Shown: positions 56,220-64,000 of the stretch, piece by piece
Numbering within the stretch: the stretch's first letter is position 1
Layout of the letters: the number at the start of each line of letters is the position of its first letter
NCBI RefSeq assembly: GCF_008477545.1
Contig: NZ_VORA01000001.1
Span: forward strand, 124,001-188,000
Reading direction: 5' to 3'
Length of the DNA stretch: 64,000 bases
Source: Roseibium aestuarii
GTDB taxonomy: Bacteria > Pseudomonadota > Alphaproteobacteria > Rhizobiales > Stappiaceae
Notes under the pieces: generated by a model
Told to the model about the DNA's origin: nothing
Database searches by the model: none
What the model saw: only the letters and a program-made list of their open reading frames with translations
Translations under genes and position numbers: made by a program

Positions 56220-57212
56220 ATGAGCGAACATGTGACGGTGCCCAAGGCGGAATTGCATTGCCATATCGAGGGCGCGGCACCCCCCAGCCTCGTTCTGCGC
56301 AAGGCGGAGCAGTATGGGGTTGACGTGTCGCCGATCATCGACGCGCGCCGCCGCTATGTCTGGACGGATTTCACCAGCTTCCTGCAGGCCTATGACCTGG
56401 CCTCGTCCGTGTTCCGCACGCCGGCCGATTATGCCGAGCTGAGCGAGACCTATTTCCGCATGCTCGCCGCCGAGGGTGCGATCTATGGCGAGGTCTTCAT
56501 CTCGCCCGATCATGCCCGCGCCGCCGGATTGTCCTATGCAAGCTATGTGGAGGGTCTGGCCACCGGCATCGAGCGCGCCAAGGAGGCGACCGGCATCGAG
56601 GGCCGGATGATCGCCATCGGCGTGCGCCATTTCGGGGCGGCCGCCGTGGAGCGCGTTGCCAGGGAAGTGATCGCCGCACCCCATCGTCTGGTCACCGGAT
56701 TCGGTCTGGCCGGCGACGAGCGCGACGGTCATCCCGCGAATTTCGCCAAGGCCTTCCGCATGGCGGGCGACGCCGGCCTTGGCCTGACCGCCCATGCGGG
56801 AGAGTTCGGCGGCCCGGAGAGCATCGTCGCGGCGCTCGATTTCCTGCGGGTGAAGCGGCTGGGTCACGGGGTGCGCGCCATCGAGGACAAGGCCCTTGTG
56901 GAACGCCTTGTGCGGGACCGGATCGTGCTCGAATGCTGCCCGGGATCGAACACGGCCCTCGGCGTCTATTCGGTGCTGCGCTTCCACCCGGTCAACCTGC
57001 TGCGCAAGGCAGGGGTGCGGGTGACGCTCAATTCCGACGATCCGCCCTTCTTCCACACCACGCTCGGCAAGGAATATTCCTCTGTTGCCAAGACCTTCGG
57101 CTGGAGCGAGGCGGATCAGATCGCGGTGACGCGCACCGCCATCGAATCCGCCTTCTGCGACGCGGCCACCAAGCAGCGGCTCATCGTCCGGCTGGAAAGC
57201 GCCACGGCCTGA
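56220..57212 (+). CDS. add: Adenosine deaminase
   Basis: The 330-residue zinc amidohydrolase converts (deoxy)adenosine to (deoxy)inosine. Zinc and catalytic residues: AELHCHIEGAAPPSL (two His), LTAHAGEFGGPESI (His, Glu), RLGHGVRAIED (His), LNSDDPPFFHTTL (Asp-Asp). Its product is a substrate of the phosphorylase encoded upstream. It is the last gene of the plus-strand operon before an opposing MFS gene. Confidence 0.95.
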   Translation: MSEHVTVPKAELHCHIEGAAPPSLVLRKAEQYGVDVSPIIDARRRYVWTDFTSFLQAYDLASSVFRTPADYAELSETYFRMLAAEGAIYGEVFISPDHARAAGLSYASYVEGLATGIERAKEATGIEGRMIAIGVRHFGAAAVERVAREVIAAPHRLVTGFGLAGDERDGHPANFAKAFRMAGDAGLGLTAHAGEFGGPESIVAALDFLRVKRLGHGVRAIEDKALVERLVRDRIVLECCPGSNTALGVYSVLRFHPVNLLRKAGVRVTLNSDDPPFFHTTLGKEYSSVAKTFGWSEADQIAVTRTAIESAFCDAATKQRLIVRLESATA

Positions 57213-57267
57213 GGGCGGGCTCCGCAGCGCTGTAACCTTGCAATAAGCTGGCAGGCTGCGCTCGCCG

Positions 57268-58581
57268 TTACGGGCGCGGAGCCTCTTCGTCGGCCGGAAC
57301 CTCATCCTCCACCGGGTCCCGGTAGGACGGGTCTTCGTTCTGCGGCTCGTCCGGCGAGCGCGGATCGAGCACGGAGGTCTCCGGCGTGGCGAAGCGCGCC
57401 GATGCGATGTTCACCACGAAGTCGGTCTTGTCTTCGCTGGCGAGCGCAGCCCGCTGGGTCATGCGCCAGATCGCAAAGACGATGATCGACAGATGAGCGG
57501 CCGCCGTGATCTGGAACAAGGCGCTGGGGCTGGTCGCGGACATCAGCGGTGCGGCGACAACCGGTCCGACCATGGTTCCGGTGCCGAAGATCAGCAGCAG
57601 ACCGCCGCTGGTCTTGAGAAAGTCGCCGGGCTCCGCATGGTCGCTCGCATGGGCGAGGATCACCGGATACATGGAATAGATCATGCCTCCAAAGGCCGTG
57701 ATCAGGGCGATGGTCACGACCGCGCTCTGGCCGCCGAACATCGTCAGCGTGAAGCCGATGGCCATCGCCAGCAGCGCCATGGCCACCAGCACGAGACGCC
57801 GGTCGAGGCGGTCCGAGGCATAGCCGACCGGGATCTGCACCAGCGCTCCGGCAAGCAGGGCCAGCGACATCATGATCGCGACATCCGAGACCTCAAGACC
57901 CACCCGGCGGCCATAGACGGCGCCCAGCGTTCCGAAGGTGCCGTTGGAAATGCCGACCATGAAGATCGCCAGCACCGCGATGGGAGAGTTGCGCCACAGC
58001 AGCTTGGGGTCGAGCCGGGCCTGGGTCAGGGGCTGGGGGCTGGCAGCGGTGGAGAGCGCCGTGGGCAGCAGGGCCAGCGAGTAGATGATCGAGCCGATGA
58101 CAAAGAAGACGAATCCAGTGGGATCGCCCAGGGTCAGCAGCATCTGGCCAAGGGTCGTCGCCCCCAGGTTGATCATCGTGTAGATGCCGAAGACCCGGCC
58201 GCGCGTCTTGGGCGTGGTGCGTTCGTTCAGCCAGCTTTCCACGATCATCGCGGCCCCGGCAAAGCAGAAGCCCGACAGGGAGCGCAGGAGGATCCAGGCC
58301 AGCGGTTCCATCAGCAGCAGGTTGAGCAGCAGGGTGATCCCCGCCAGCGAGCACAGGGCCCCGAAGCTGCGGGTGTGGCCGACGCGCTTCACGATGATCG
58401 GCACCACCAGACAGCCGATCATGTAACCGGCAGCCCATCCGGCCCCCAGAAGACCGAGAGAACTGTCGGAGAAGCCTTCATGCAGACCGCGCAAGGGCAG
58501 CAGCAGGCCGTGCAGGCCTCCGGCCAGCAGCAGCAGGGCGGATCCGATCAGGAGGGCGGAAATGGAAACGATCGCGGACAT
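57268..58581 (-). CDS. MFS transporter (YcaD-like)
   Basis: The 437-residue protein has about 12 hydrophobic segments, with the MFS A-motif equivalent GYASDRLDRRL between helices 8 and 9. The first half reads LLLAGGLHGLLLPLRGLHEGFSD (outlined) and SWLNERTTPKTRGRVFGIY, typical of the YcaD/MFS-1 group. A C-terminal acidic, proline-rich tail of about 40 residues (DPRSPDEPQNEDPSYRDP) follows the last helix. The start at 58581 is chosen because residues encoded upstream are polar and dissimilar. It opposes the nucleoside operon; a nucleoside or base substrate would only be a guess from position. Confidence 0.88.
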   Translation of the reverse strand: MSAIVSISALLIGSALLLLAGGLHGLLLPLRGLHEGFSDSSLGLLGAGWAAGYMIGCLVVPIIVKRVGHTRSFGALCSLAGITLLLNLLLMEPLAWILLRSLSGFCFAGAAMIVESWLNERTTPKTRGRVFGIYTMINLGATTLGQMLLTLGDPTGFVFFVIGSIIYSLALLPTALSTAASPQPLTQARLDPKLLWRNSPIAVLAIFMVGISNGTFGTLGAVYGRRVGLEVSDVAIMMSLALLAGALVQIPVGYASDRLDRRLVLVAMALLAMAIGFTLTMFGGQSAVVTIALITAFGGMIYSMYPVILAHASDHAEPGDFLKTSGGLLLIFGTGTMVGPVVAAPLMSATSPSALFQITAAAHLSIIVFAIWRMTQRAALASEDKTDFVVNIASARFATPETSVLDPRSPDEPQNEDPSYRDPVEDEVPADEEAPRP

Positions 58582-58858
58582 GTCTACCTGTCTAGTCGGT
58601 TCGGCTGGGTCTCGGAAAGCCTGCTCCGTGTGTCCGCAGGCGGACTGAAACGGGCCGTGTCGTGCCTTTGTCGGATGCTGGTGCACGACGGTTGTCAAGG
58701 CGACCAAAAGGCGGGATAACGCGCGGGTCGCCCCAAGGGGTCAGAAAGGCAACAAAGCGGTTGCGCAATGGTTCCCGCATCTGCGCCAGGATGCAAGGGC
58801 CGAAACGTGCCCTCGCAGGTTTTGCTTGTGAATTGGCCCGACAGATCAGGAACGTTGA

Positions 58859-60187
58859 ATGTCCAGCCCCGCGCAGACTGCGCCCGGTCCGCAGGCCGAA
58901 GCCACCTCCGATCCCGTTCGCATCCGCGCCCAGGCCCGTCGGATCTGGGAAGCCGCAGTGCGCGGCGATTTCGCCGGGCTGACGGTCGACCCGGCCGCGC
59001 TGGACGCGCTTGCCGAGCAGGTGGCGAAACGCATGCGCGCAGACTGGCCCGATCTGCAGTTTCCCCCCAGCGGCATCTGGCGCGCGCTGGAGGCCGACGA
59101 CATCGACCGCTTCGGGATCGCGACCGGCAGTCAGGGGTTCGCAGGTCCCGAGGAGTTCCTGCTGGCGAGCGCTGATCTGGCGATCCTGGCGAGCGTTTTC
59201 CAGGTGTCCGCACCCGCCGGCTGGAGCTTCGCCGATCCCTTCTCCGGCAAGGAGGTGAGCGGATCTGCCGGACTGTCCGTCGCAGCGCTCGCCCTGCTGG
59301 CACAGGGCCATTTCTCGCAGGATCCGGCCCGGCCCTTGCGGGTGGATGCCGCGTCTCTCACCACCCTGAGCCTGTCCGACTTCGCCATGGCGCTGGACGG
59401 TGAGGCCGAGCCTTCCGCCCACGCCCGTCAGCTGCACGGGCATCTGGTGCGCCTCGGCGAGGTCATCGTCATGCGCCCCGACCTCTTCAACCGGGGTGGG
59501 GCACTGCGTCCCGCCCATGCGCTGCTCAAGGCGCTGGAGGAAGGCGATACGCAGGAGGCTCTCGACGCGGGAGCCCTGTTTCGCCTGCTCCACAACGGGC
59601 TTGCCCCCCTCTGGACGGGAGGCGCGCGGCTTGGCGATCTTCTGCTCGCGGACGCCTGGCCCTGCAACCCGGCATCTGGGGAGGCCGGCGCACTGAAGGC
59701 CGGCGCACTGTCGGAATGTCTCACCCTGCCGGCGCCGGACGGCACGACCGCCGGTCATGCGGTGGCGCTGCAGGCGCCGCTGTCCGCCATGGTCTTCAGC
59801 CTGCTGGAGCCTCTGGCCTGGATCGGTCTCGCGCTGGAGGATCTGGAGGTTGTTCCCCCACCGGCCGACCTCGCGCATCTGGCCCTGATGCAGCAGGCAG
59901 GCGTCCTTGCGTTGTCACCGGCGACAGAGGGGGCGGGTCTTGCAGCCGATCCGCAGGCCCGGCTTGCCATCGCGCGGGCCCTGACCCTCGCGGCCGTCGA
60001 TCTCCTGGCGCAGAAGGTGCGCGCGATCTTCGAGGTGGAAGCGGAGGATCTGCCCCTGACCCTGATCCTCGAAGCCGGCACCCGCCCTCTCGCGAGGGCC
60101 GCAACTCTGGAAAACTCGGGTTCGACGCGCGAGCTGGCAAGTTTCCTCGCTGACAGGGGTGTTTTTTGGCTACCATTGCAGGCATAG
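58859..60187 (+). CDS. DUF1688 (URC4/Urg3-like) protein
   Basis: The 442-residue protein matches, as I recall the family, the layout of URC4/Urg3 proteins: PVRIRAQARRIWEAAVRGDFAGLTVD, MRADWPDLQFPPSGIWRALEADD, GLSVAALALLAQGHFS, RLGEVIVMRPDLFNRGG, LLEPLAWIGLALEDLE and a C-terminal ILEAGTRPLARA...GVFWLPLQA (segments outlined). In yeast, URC4 is required for uracil catabolism by the URC route, whose chemistry is not fully described. The gene lies 60 nt upstream of upp on the same strand, a pairing that matches the pathway (URC6 is a uracil phosphoribosyltransferase). No URC1-like (GTP cyclohydrolase II type) gene is in the window. The call rests on recalled similarity. Confidence 0.78.
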   Translation: MSSPAQTAPGPQAEATSDPVRIRAQARRIWEAAVRGDFAGLTVDPAALDALAEQVAKRMRADWPDLQFPPSGIWRALEADDIDRFGIATGSQGFAGPEEFLLASADLAILASVFQVSAPAGWSFADPFSGKEVSGSAGLSVAALALLAQGHFSQDPARPLRVDAASLTTLSLSDFAMALDGEAEPSAHARQLHGHLVRLGEVIVMRPDLFNRGGALRPAHALLKALEEGDTQEALDAGALFRLLHNGLAPLWTGGARLGDLLLADAWPCNPASGEAGALKAGALSECLTLPAPDGTTAGHAVALQAPLSAMVFSLLEPLAWIGLALEDLEVVPPPADLAHLALMQQAGVLALSPATEGAGLAADPQARLAIARALTLAAVDLLAQKVRAIFEVEAEDLPLTLILEAGTRPLARAATLENSGSTRELASFLADRGVFWLPLQA

Positions 60188-60247
60188 CAGAACGCAAGTG
60201 AAGGTATCACGCCTCCGCCGAAGGGGGCCGAAAGAAGAGAGGCAAGC

Positions 60248-60877
60248 ATGTCCGGAGCTACCGTCGTCAATCATCCGCTGGTCCAGCACAAGCTGACGAT
60301 CATGCGCAAGAAGGAAACCTCGACCCAGGGGTTCCGCCGTCTTCTGCGGGAGATCTCCCTTCTGCTGTGCTACGAGGTCACCCGCGACCTGCCGGTGGTG
60401 ATGCATCGCATCGAAACCCCGATCCAGGAAATGGATGCGCCGATCCTCGATGGCAAGAAGCTGGTCTTCGCCTCGGTTCTGCGTGCCGGCAACGGCCTGC
60501 TGGAAGGCATGCTGGACCTGGTGCCGGCGGCCCGCGTCGCGCATATCGGTCTTTACCGCGATCCGAAGACCCTCGAGCCGGTCGAATATTACTTCAAGGC
60601 CCCCGAGCACCTGAACGAGCGCCTTGTGATTGTCGTCGATCCCATGCTGGCGACCGCCAATTCGGCTATTGCCGCCGTGGACAAGCTGAAGGAACGCGGC
60701 GCCAACAACCTGCGCTTCCTCTGCCTGCTGGCCTCGCCCGAGGGCATCGAAAAGTTCAACAAGGCCCATCCGGACGTGCCGATCTTCACCGCTTCCATCG
60801 ACGAGAAGCTCAACGAGAAGGGCTATATCGTTCCGGGTCTGGGTGATGCGGGCGACCGCATGTACGGCACCAAGTAA
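60248..60877 (+). CDS. upp: Uracil phosphoribosyltransferase
   Basis: The 209-residue enzyme joins uracil and PRPP to UMP. Key parts: [20 protein letters not shown] (outlined), [20 protein letters not shown], the PRPP-binding loop [17 protein letters not shown] and the uracil-binding C-terminus [17 protein letters not shown]. Length and ends are normal. It follows the DUF1688 gene by 60 nt with GAGAGGCAAGC before the ATG and is closed by a terminator, so DUF1688-upp is probably one two-gene unit. Confidence 0.96.
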   Translation: MSGATVVNHPLVQHKLTIMRKKETSTQGFRRLLREISLLLCYEVTRDLPVVMHRIETPIQEMDAPILDGKKLVFASVLRAGNGLLEGMLDLVPAARVAHIGLYRDPKTLEPVEYYFKAPEHLNERLVIVVDPMLATANSAIAAVDKLKERGANNLRFLCLLASPEGIEKFNKAHPDVPIFTASIDEKLNEKGYIVPGLGDAGDRMYGTK

Positions 60878-60910
60878 GGACAGGGGCCTCGAAGGCCCGA
60901 CCGTTTCGCG

Positions 60911-60945
60911 AACGCCCGGGACCCGTCAGGTTCCGGGCGTTTTTT
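60911..60945 (+). terminator. Rho-independent terminator after upp
   Basis: AACGCCCGG(G)A (60911-60921) pairs with TTCCGGGCGTT (60931-60941) around ACCCGTCAGG, and the 3' arm runs into TTTTTTG. It is 34 nt past the upp stop. Confidence 0.88.
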
Positions 60946-61064
60946 GATGCCGGGGCTTGCCAGTCGAAAGCGCCAGGGACCTCGGCAGAATTGCCGGTCG
61001 GCCTTTAGAAAATCGGAAGTGTTTGCTGTCAGGATGGCATCCATCTCGACCGGTGAGTGTCCTG

Positions 61065-61592
61065 ATGTTCCGCTATCTGCTTCTGGCCCTGTTTCTGTGC
61101 GCAACCGTTCCGCTCGTGCCGCATTTCCTCTCCGGGGACGGTGCGCTCTTCCTCTCGGGTTCGGGCGAACGTCCGGTCCGGGACGAGCGCGCCAGAGATG
61201 ACGAGCGTGAAACGGAGGGCGAGAAGGCCTTTCGCATCGGCCGGTCACGCAATGGCCATTATGTGCTGGATGTCATCATCAACGGTCAGCCCGTCGAGAT
61301 GCTCGTGGATACGGGGGCTTCGACGGTGGCTCTGCCAGAAAGTGTTGCCGAGGAGGCTGGCATAATCCTGCAATCTTCTGCCTATACGGTCCCCGTCCGG
61401 ACGGCCAATGGCGAAACCAGCGCCGCAGCGACGCGCATCGATGATCTTCGCATCGGTCCGATCCGCCTGCGCGATGTGGAGGCCATGGTCATCCGCGATC
61501 AATCCCTGGGAACGCCGCTCTTCGGAATGTCGGCCCTGAACATGTTGCGTCGGTTTGATTTTTCGGACGACACCCTGTTACTTGTTCAGTAG
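61065..61592 (+). CDS. Membrane-anchored retropepsin-like aspartic protease (TIGR02281 type)
   Basis: The 175-residue protein has an N-terminal membrane helix (MFRYLLLALFLCATVPLVPHF), a charged linker (ERPVRDERARDDERETEGEK), and a single retropepsin-type lobe. The active-site motif is MLVDTGASTVALPES (near residue 82), and the second-strand motif is LFGMSALNML near the end. Such single-lobe proteases act as dimers, with the catalytic domain outside the membrane. A GTG at 61053 is a possible start. It lies between upp and the phosphomutase gene with no clear operon partner. Confidence 0.88.
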   Translation: MFRYLLLALFLCATVPLVPHFLSGDGALFLSGSGERPVRDERARDDERETEGEKAFRIGRSRNGHYVLDVIINGQPVEMLVDTGASTVALPESVAEEAGIILQSSAYTVPVRTANGETSAAATRIDDLRIGPIRLRDVEAMVIRDQSLGTPLFGMSALNMLRRFDFSDDTLLLVQ

Positions 61593-61661
61593 ACGATATT
61601 AGTTTCCGTAAAGGCATTCTCCAAAACCTCATTTCCGCATTTTCATCACACGAGGTCTTCA

Positions 61662-63161
61662 ATGTTTCCCAAGCCGCTGGCATCCCTCCAGCCCAACACC
61701 TACGACTACGAGTCCCTTCCGATGGTTAAGCCGACCGGCTTCCGCGAATATGACGCGCGCTGGCTGTTCGAGAAGGAAATCAACCTGATGGGCATGCAGG
61801 CGCTGGGCATGGGGATCGGCACCCTCATGCACGAGCGTGGCGTTCGACCCGACATCGTCGTCGGTCACGACTTCCGTTCCTACTCGGCGACCATCAAGAA
61901 CGCGGTGATCAACGGCCTTCTGGCCGCCGGCATCAACGTGCACGACATTGGCCTCGCCCTGTCGCCCATGGCCTATTTCGCCCAGTTCGCGCTGGATGTC
62001 CCGGCCGTGGCCATGATCACCGCCTCGCACAACGACAACGGCTGGACCGGCGTGAAGATGGGCATCAACCGCCCGCTCACCTTTGGTCCGGACGAAATGG
62101 GCCGCCTCAAGGAAATCGTGCTCGGCGCGGAGTTCAACCTCAAGGGCGGTGGCAGCTATCGCTTCGTCCAGGGCTTCCCGGAGATCTACATCAAGGATCT
62201 GACCGATCGCCCCAAGCTGAAGCGCCCGATCAAGATCGTCGCCGCCTGCGGCAACGGCACGGCTGGCGCCTTTGCTCCGAAGATCCTGGAAATGCTCGGC
62301 GCGGAAGTCATTCCGCTGGATGCCGAGCTGGACCACACCTTCCCGCGCTACAACCCGAACCCGGAGGACATGAAGATGCTTCATGCCCTGCGTGACAAGG
62401 TTCTGGAAACCGGCGCGGAAGTGGGCCTCGGCTTCGACGGCGACGGCGACCGCTGCGGCGTGGTGGACAATGAAGGCGAGGAGATCTTCGCCGACAAGGT
62501 CGGCGTGATGCTCGCCCGCGACATCTCCGCCCTCCACCCCAACGCCCAGTTCGTGGTGGACGTGAAGTCGACCGGCCTCTTCAACACCGATCCGGTGCTC
62601 AAGGCCAACGGCGCGAAGACCGACTATTTCAAGACCGGTCATTCCTACATCAAGCGCCGGGTGACCGAGCTCAACGCCATCGTCGGCTTCGAGAAGTCGG
62701 GTCACTACTTCTTCAACGCCCCGATCGGCCGCGGCTATGACGACGGCCTGGTCTCGGCCATTGCCATCCTCGACATGCTGGACCGCAACCCGGACAAGAC
62801 CATGGCCGACCTGCGCCGTGATCTGCCGACCACCTACGGCTCTCCGACCATGTCGCCCCACTGCGACGACGAGATCAAGTATGAGGTCGTGGACCGCGTG
62901 GTCGCCCGCTTCACCGAAATGAAGGAAAAGGGCGAGAAGGTCGGTGGCCAGTCGATCATCGATCTGATCACCGTCAACGGCATTCGCGTCGTCACCGAAG
63001 ACGGCACCTGGGGCCTGGTGCGCGCCTCCTCCAACAAGCCGGAACTGGTGGTCGTGGTGGAAAGCCCGGTCGCCAAGGAACGTCTGCACGAGATGTTCAA
63101 GGCGGTTGATGCGGTGCTGCGCGAGAACCCGGAAGTCGGCGAATACAACCAGACCATCTGA
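61662..63161 (+). CDS. Phosphomannomutase/phosphoglucomutase
   Basis: The 499-residue alpha-D-phosphohexomutase supplies mannose-1-phosphate and glucose-1-phosphate for polysaccharide and nucleotide-sugar synthesis. Motifs: FREYDARWLFEKE (metal/sugar site), VGHDFRSYS, the phosphoserine loop ITASHNDNGWTGVKMG (near residue 125; active Ser), the metal loop GFDGDGDRCGVVD (near residue 265), GFEKSGHYFF (sugar specificity) and the phosphate-binding RASSNKPELVV at the end. The extended N-terminus is typical of the alphaproteobacterial ManB/ExoC group. The gene is complete and followed by a hairpin; aldose 1-epimerase starts 223 nt downstream. Confidence 0.94.
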   Translation: MFPKPLASLQPNTYDYESLPMVKPTGFREYDARWLFEKEINLMGMQALGMGIGTLMHERGVRPDIVVGHDFRSYSATIKNAVINGLLAAGINVHDIGLALSPMAYFAQFALDVPAVAMITASHNDNGWTGVKMGINRPLTFGPDEMGRLKEIVLGAEFNLKGGGSYRFVQGFPEIYIKDLTDRPKLKRPIKIVAACGNGTAGAFAPKILEMLGAEVIPLDAELDHTFPRYNPNPEDMKMLHALRDKVLETGAEVGLGFDGDGDRCGVVDNEGEEIFADKVGVMLARDISALHPNAQFVVDVKSTGLFNTDPVLKANGAKTDYFKTGHSYIKRRVTELNAIVGFEKSGHYFFNAPIGRGYDDGLVSAIAILDMLDRNPDKTMADLRRDLPTTYGSPTMSPHCDDEIKYEVVDRVVARFTEMKEKGEKVGGQSIIDLITVNGIRVVTEDGTWGLVRASSNKPELVVVVESPVAKERLHEMFKAVDAVLRENPEVGEYNQTI

Positions 63162-63187
63162 GGTCTGGCACACGAGCATTTTGGCGG

Positions 63188-63220
63188 CGGGCTGTCCCTC
63201 GGGGCAGCCCGTTGCTGTTT
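63188..63220 (+). terminator. Probable terminator after the phosphohexomutase gene
   Basis: CGGGCTG(T)CCC (63188-63198) and GGGCAGCCCG (63202-63211) form a stem with a tiny loop, followed by TTGCTGTTTC, a weak T tail. Confidence 0.55.
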
Positions 63221-63384
63221 CAACCTGCCGCAAAAGCCGGTGCGTCCTGCCATCTGACGGCGAGATCGTCCTTTCTGCGCCCCGGATTCTGGCCTAAAGA
63301 CGAAGCACCGGGAGCGAAACCCTGCCGCCAGCGATGCGCGCATGGCGCGCCTTTCGTGACAAGAACAAGTCTGGAGGAATGTCC

Positions 63385-64000
63385 ATGATCCGCGAGTTCG
63401 GAACCCTGCCGGATGGCAGCGTCGTGCAGGAAGTCACCCTGAAGAAGGGCGCGCTGGAAGCCAAGGTGCTGACCTATGGCGCGATCATCCGCGACCTGAA
63501 GGTCAATGGCCGCACGGTGGTGCTCGGTTTCGATGATCTGCAGAGCTATCTCGACCATTCGCCTTATTTCGGCGCCGTGCCGGGGCGTTGCGCCAACCGC
63601 ATCGCCAATGCGCGCATGACCATCGACGGCACCGACTATCAACTCGGCATTAATCAGGACGGCAAGCACCAGCTCCATGGCGGGGCAACCGGCTTCGGCA
63701 CCCGCAATTGGACCCTCGAACAGCACGACAAGGCCAGCGTCCTGCTCAAATACGTCTCGGCCGATGGCGAGGAAGGCTATCCGGGCGAGGTGGAACTGCT
63801 CTGCCGCTACACGCTTACCGGCTCCGGCGCCGTGCGGGTGAAGTTCACCGCAACGACGACGAAGCCGACCATCGTCAACGTGACCCAGCACGCCTATTTC
63901 AATCTGGATGGCAGTGACACGATCCTCGATCATTCCCTGGAGATCGCCGCCGACGCCTATCTTCCGGTGTCCGACGAGTTCCTGCCGACCGGCGAGATCC
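63385..64000 (+). CDS. galM: Aldose 1-epimerase (3' end beyond window)
   Basis: The frame starts at ATG 63385 with GGAGG 7 nt upstream (an ATG at 63379 directly abuts this site) and runs open to the window end, 205 codons. The sequence is galactose-mutarotase-like: MIREFGTLPDGSVVQEVTL, LTYGAIIRDLKVNGR, VLGFDDLQSYLDHSPYFGAV (outlined), PGRCANRIANAR (catalytic-region Arg), KHQLHGGATGFGTRNW (His) and TQHAYFNLDGSDTI (second His). The enzyme interconverts alpha and beta aldoses. About 130 more residues, including the catalytic Glu, are expected past the edge. Confidence 0.93.
   Translation, partial: MIREFGTLPDGSVVQEVTLKKGALEAKVLTYGAIIRDLKVNGRTVVLGFDDLQSYLDHSPYFGAVPGRCANRIANARMTIDGTDYQLGINQDGKHQLHGGATGFGTRNWTLEQHDKASVLLKYVSADGEEGYPGEVELLCRYTLTGSGAVRVKFTATTTKPTIVNVTQHAYFNLDGSDTILDHSLEIAADAYLPVSDEFLPTGEI

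Overview
The window is GC-rich, tightly packed bacterial DNA. Gene content and protein sequences fit an alphaproteobacterium, most likely Hyphomicrobiales; a Stappia/Pannonibacter/Roseibium-like genome is my guess from protein flavour, not a search result. All functional calls come from reading translations and motifs, without database comparison.

Layout. (1) 1-2205: the end of a type I-C CRISPR-Cas locus (cas1 cut by the window edge, cas2, leader, array of ten good repeats plus a decayed terminal repeat). It lies next to a tRNA-Ser(GGA) whose 3' end points at the array, a possible island boundary. (2) 2776-31000: mostly housekeeping genes with two sensory modules: msrA, a chemoreceptor preceded by a tiny exported protein, a pabB-pabC fusion, a palindromic intergenic repeat, pheST, a LysR regulator diverging from a 46-codon gene, phnA, lepA, a patatin/mepA pair, an M42 peptidase, a BLUF photosensor, a B12/radical-SAM enzyme coupled to an esterase, a divergent cold-shock protein, a second chemoreceptor with a separate periplasmic PDC-type protein, and an operon of two RNA methyltransferases plus an SDR. 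(3) 31170-36992: a GAF/Fis-type regulator followed by coxG and coxS-L-M of the form II (AYRGAGR) molybdenum hydroxylase type. (4) 37075-44942: an SDR, bfd, a bacterioferritin lacking the usual haem-ligand methionine, a DUF1186 protein, and a minus-strand run mgsA-glk-hrpB with a vWA-like exported protein upstream. (5) 45529-60877: a nucleoside uptake and catabolism block: SorC-type regulator, BMP-family binding protein, ABC ATPase, two permeases, cdd, purine nucleoside phosphorylase, deoC, deoA, deoB and add. An opposing MFS gene follows, then a DUF1688 (URC4/Urg3-like) gene directly upstream of upp. (6) 61065-64000: an aspartic protease, a phosphomannomutase/phosphoglucomutase and a cut-off aldose 1-epimerase.

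How it works together. The block in (5) reads as one pathway. The BMP/ABC system imports nucleosides; add and cdd deaminate them; the phosphorylases release bases plus (deoxy)ribose-1-phosphate; deoB and deoC feed the sugar to central metabolism; upp, and perhaps the DUF1688 protein, handle the uracil. Region (3) is a self-contained CO-dehydrogenase-like enzyme with membrane anchor and regulator but no maturation genes, so its substrate is open.

Most deserving of a second look: the DUF1688-upp pair, the two chemoreceptors with separately encoded exported partners, the chemoreceptor with intramembrane histidines, the Met-to-Arg bacterioferritin, the cold-shock protein with degraded RNA-binding motifs, and the patatin-MepA pair. 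I did not find a clearly new multi-gene defence system; the only defence locus is the truncated type I-C CRISPR.
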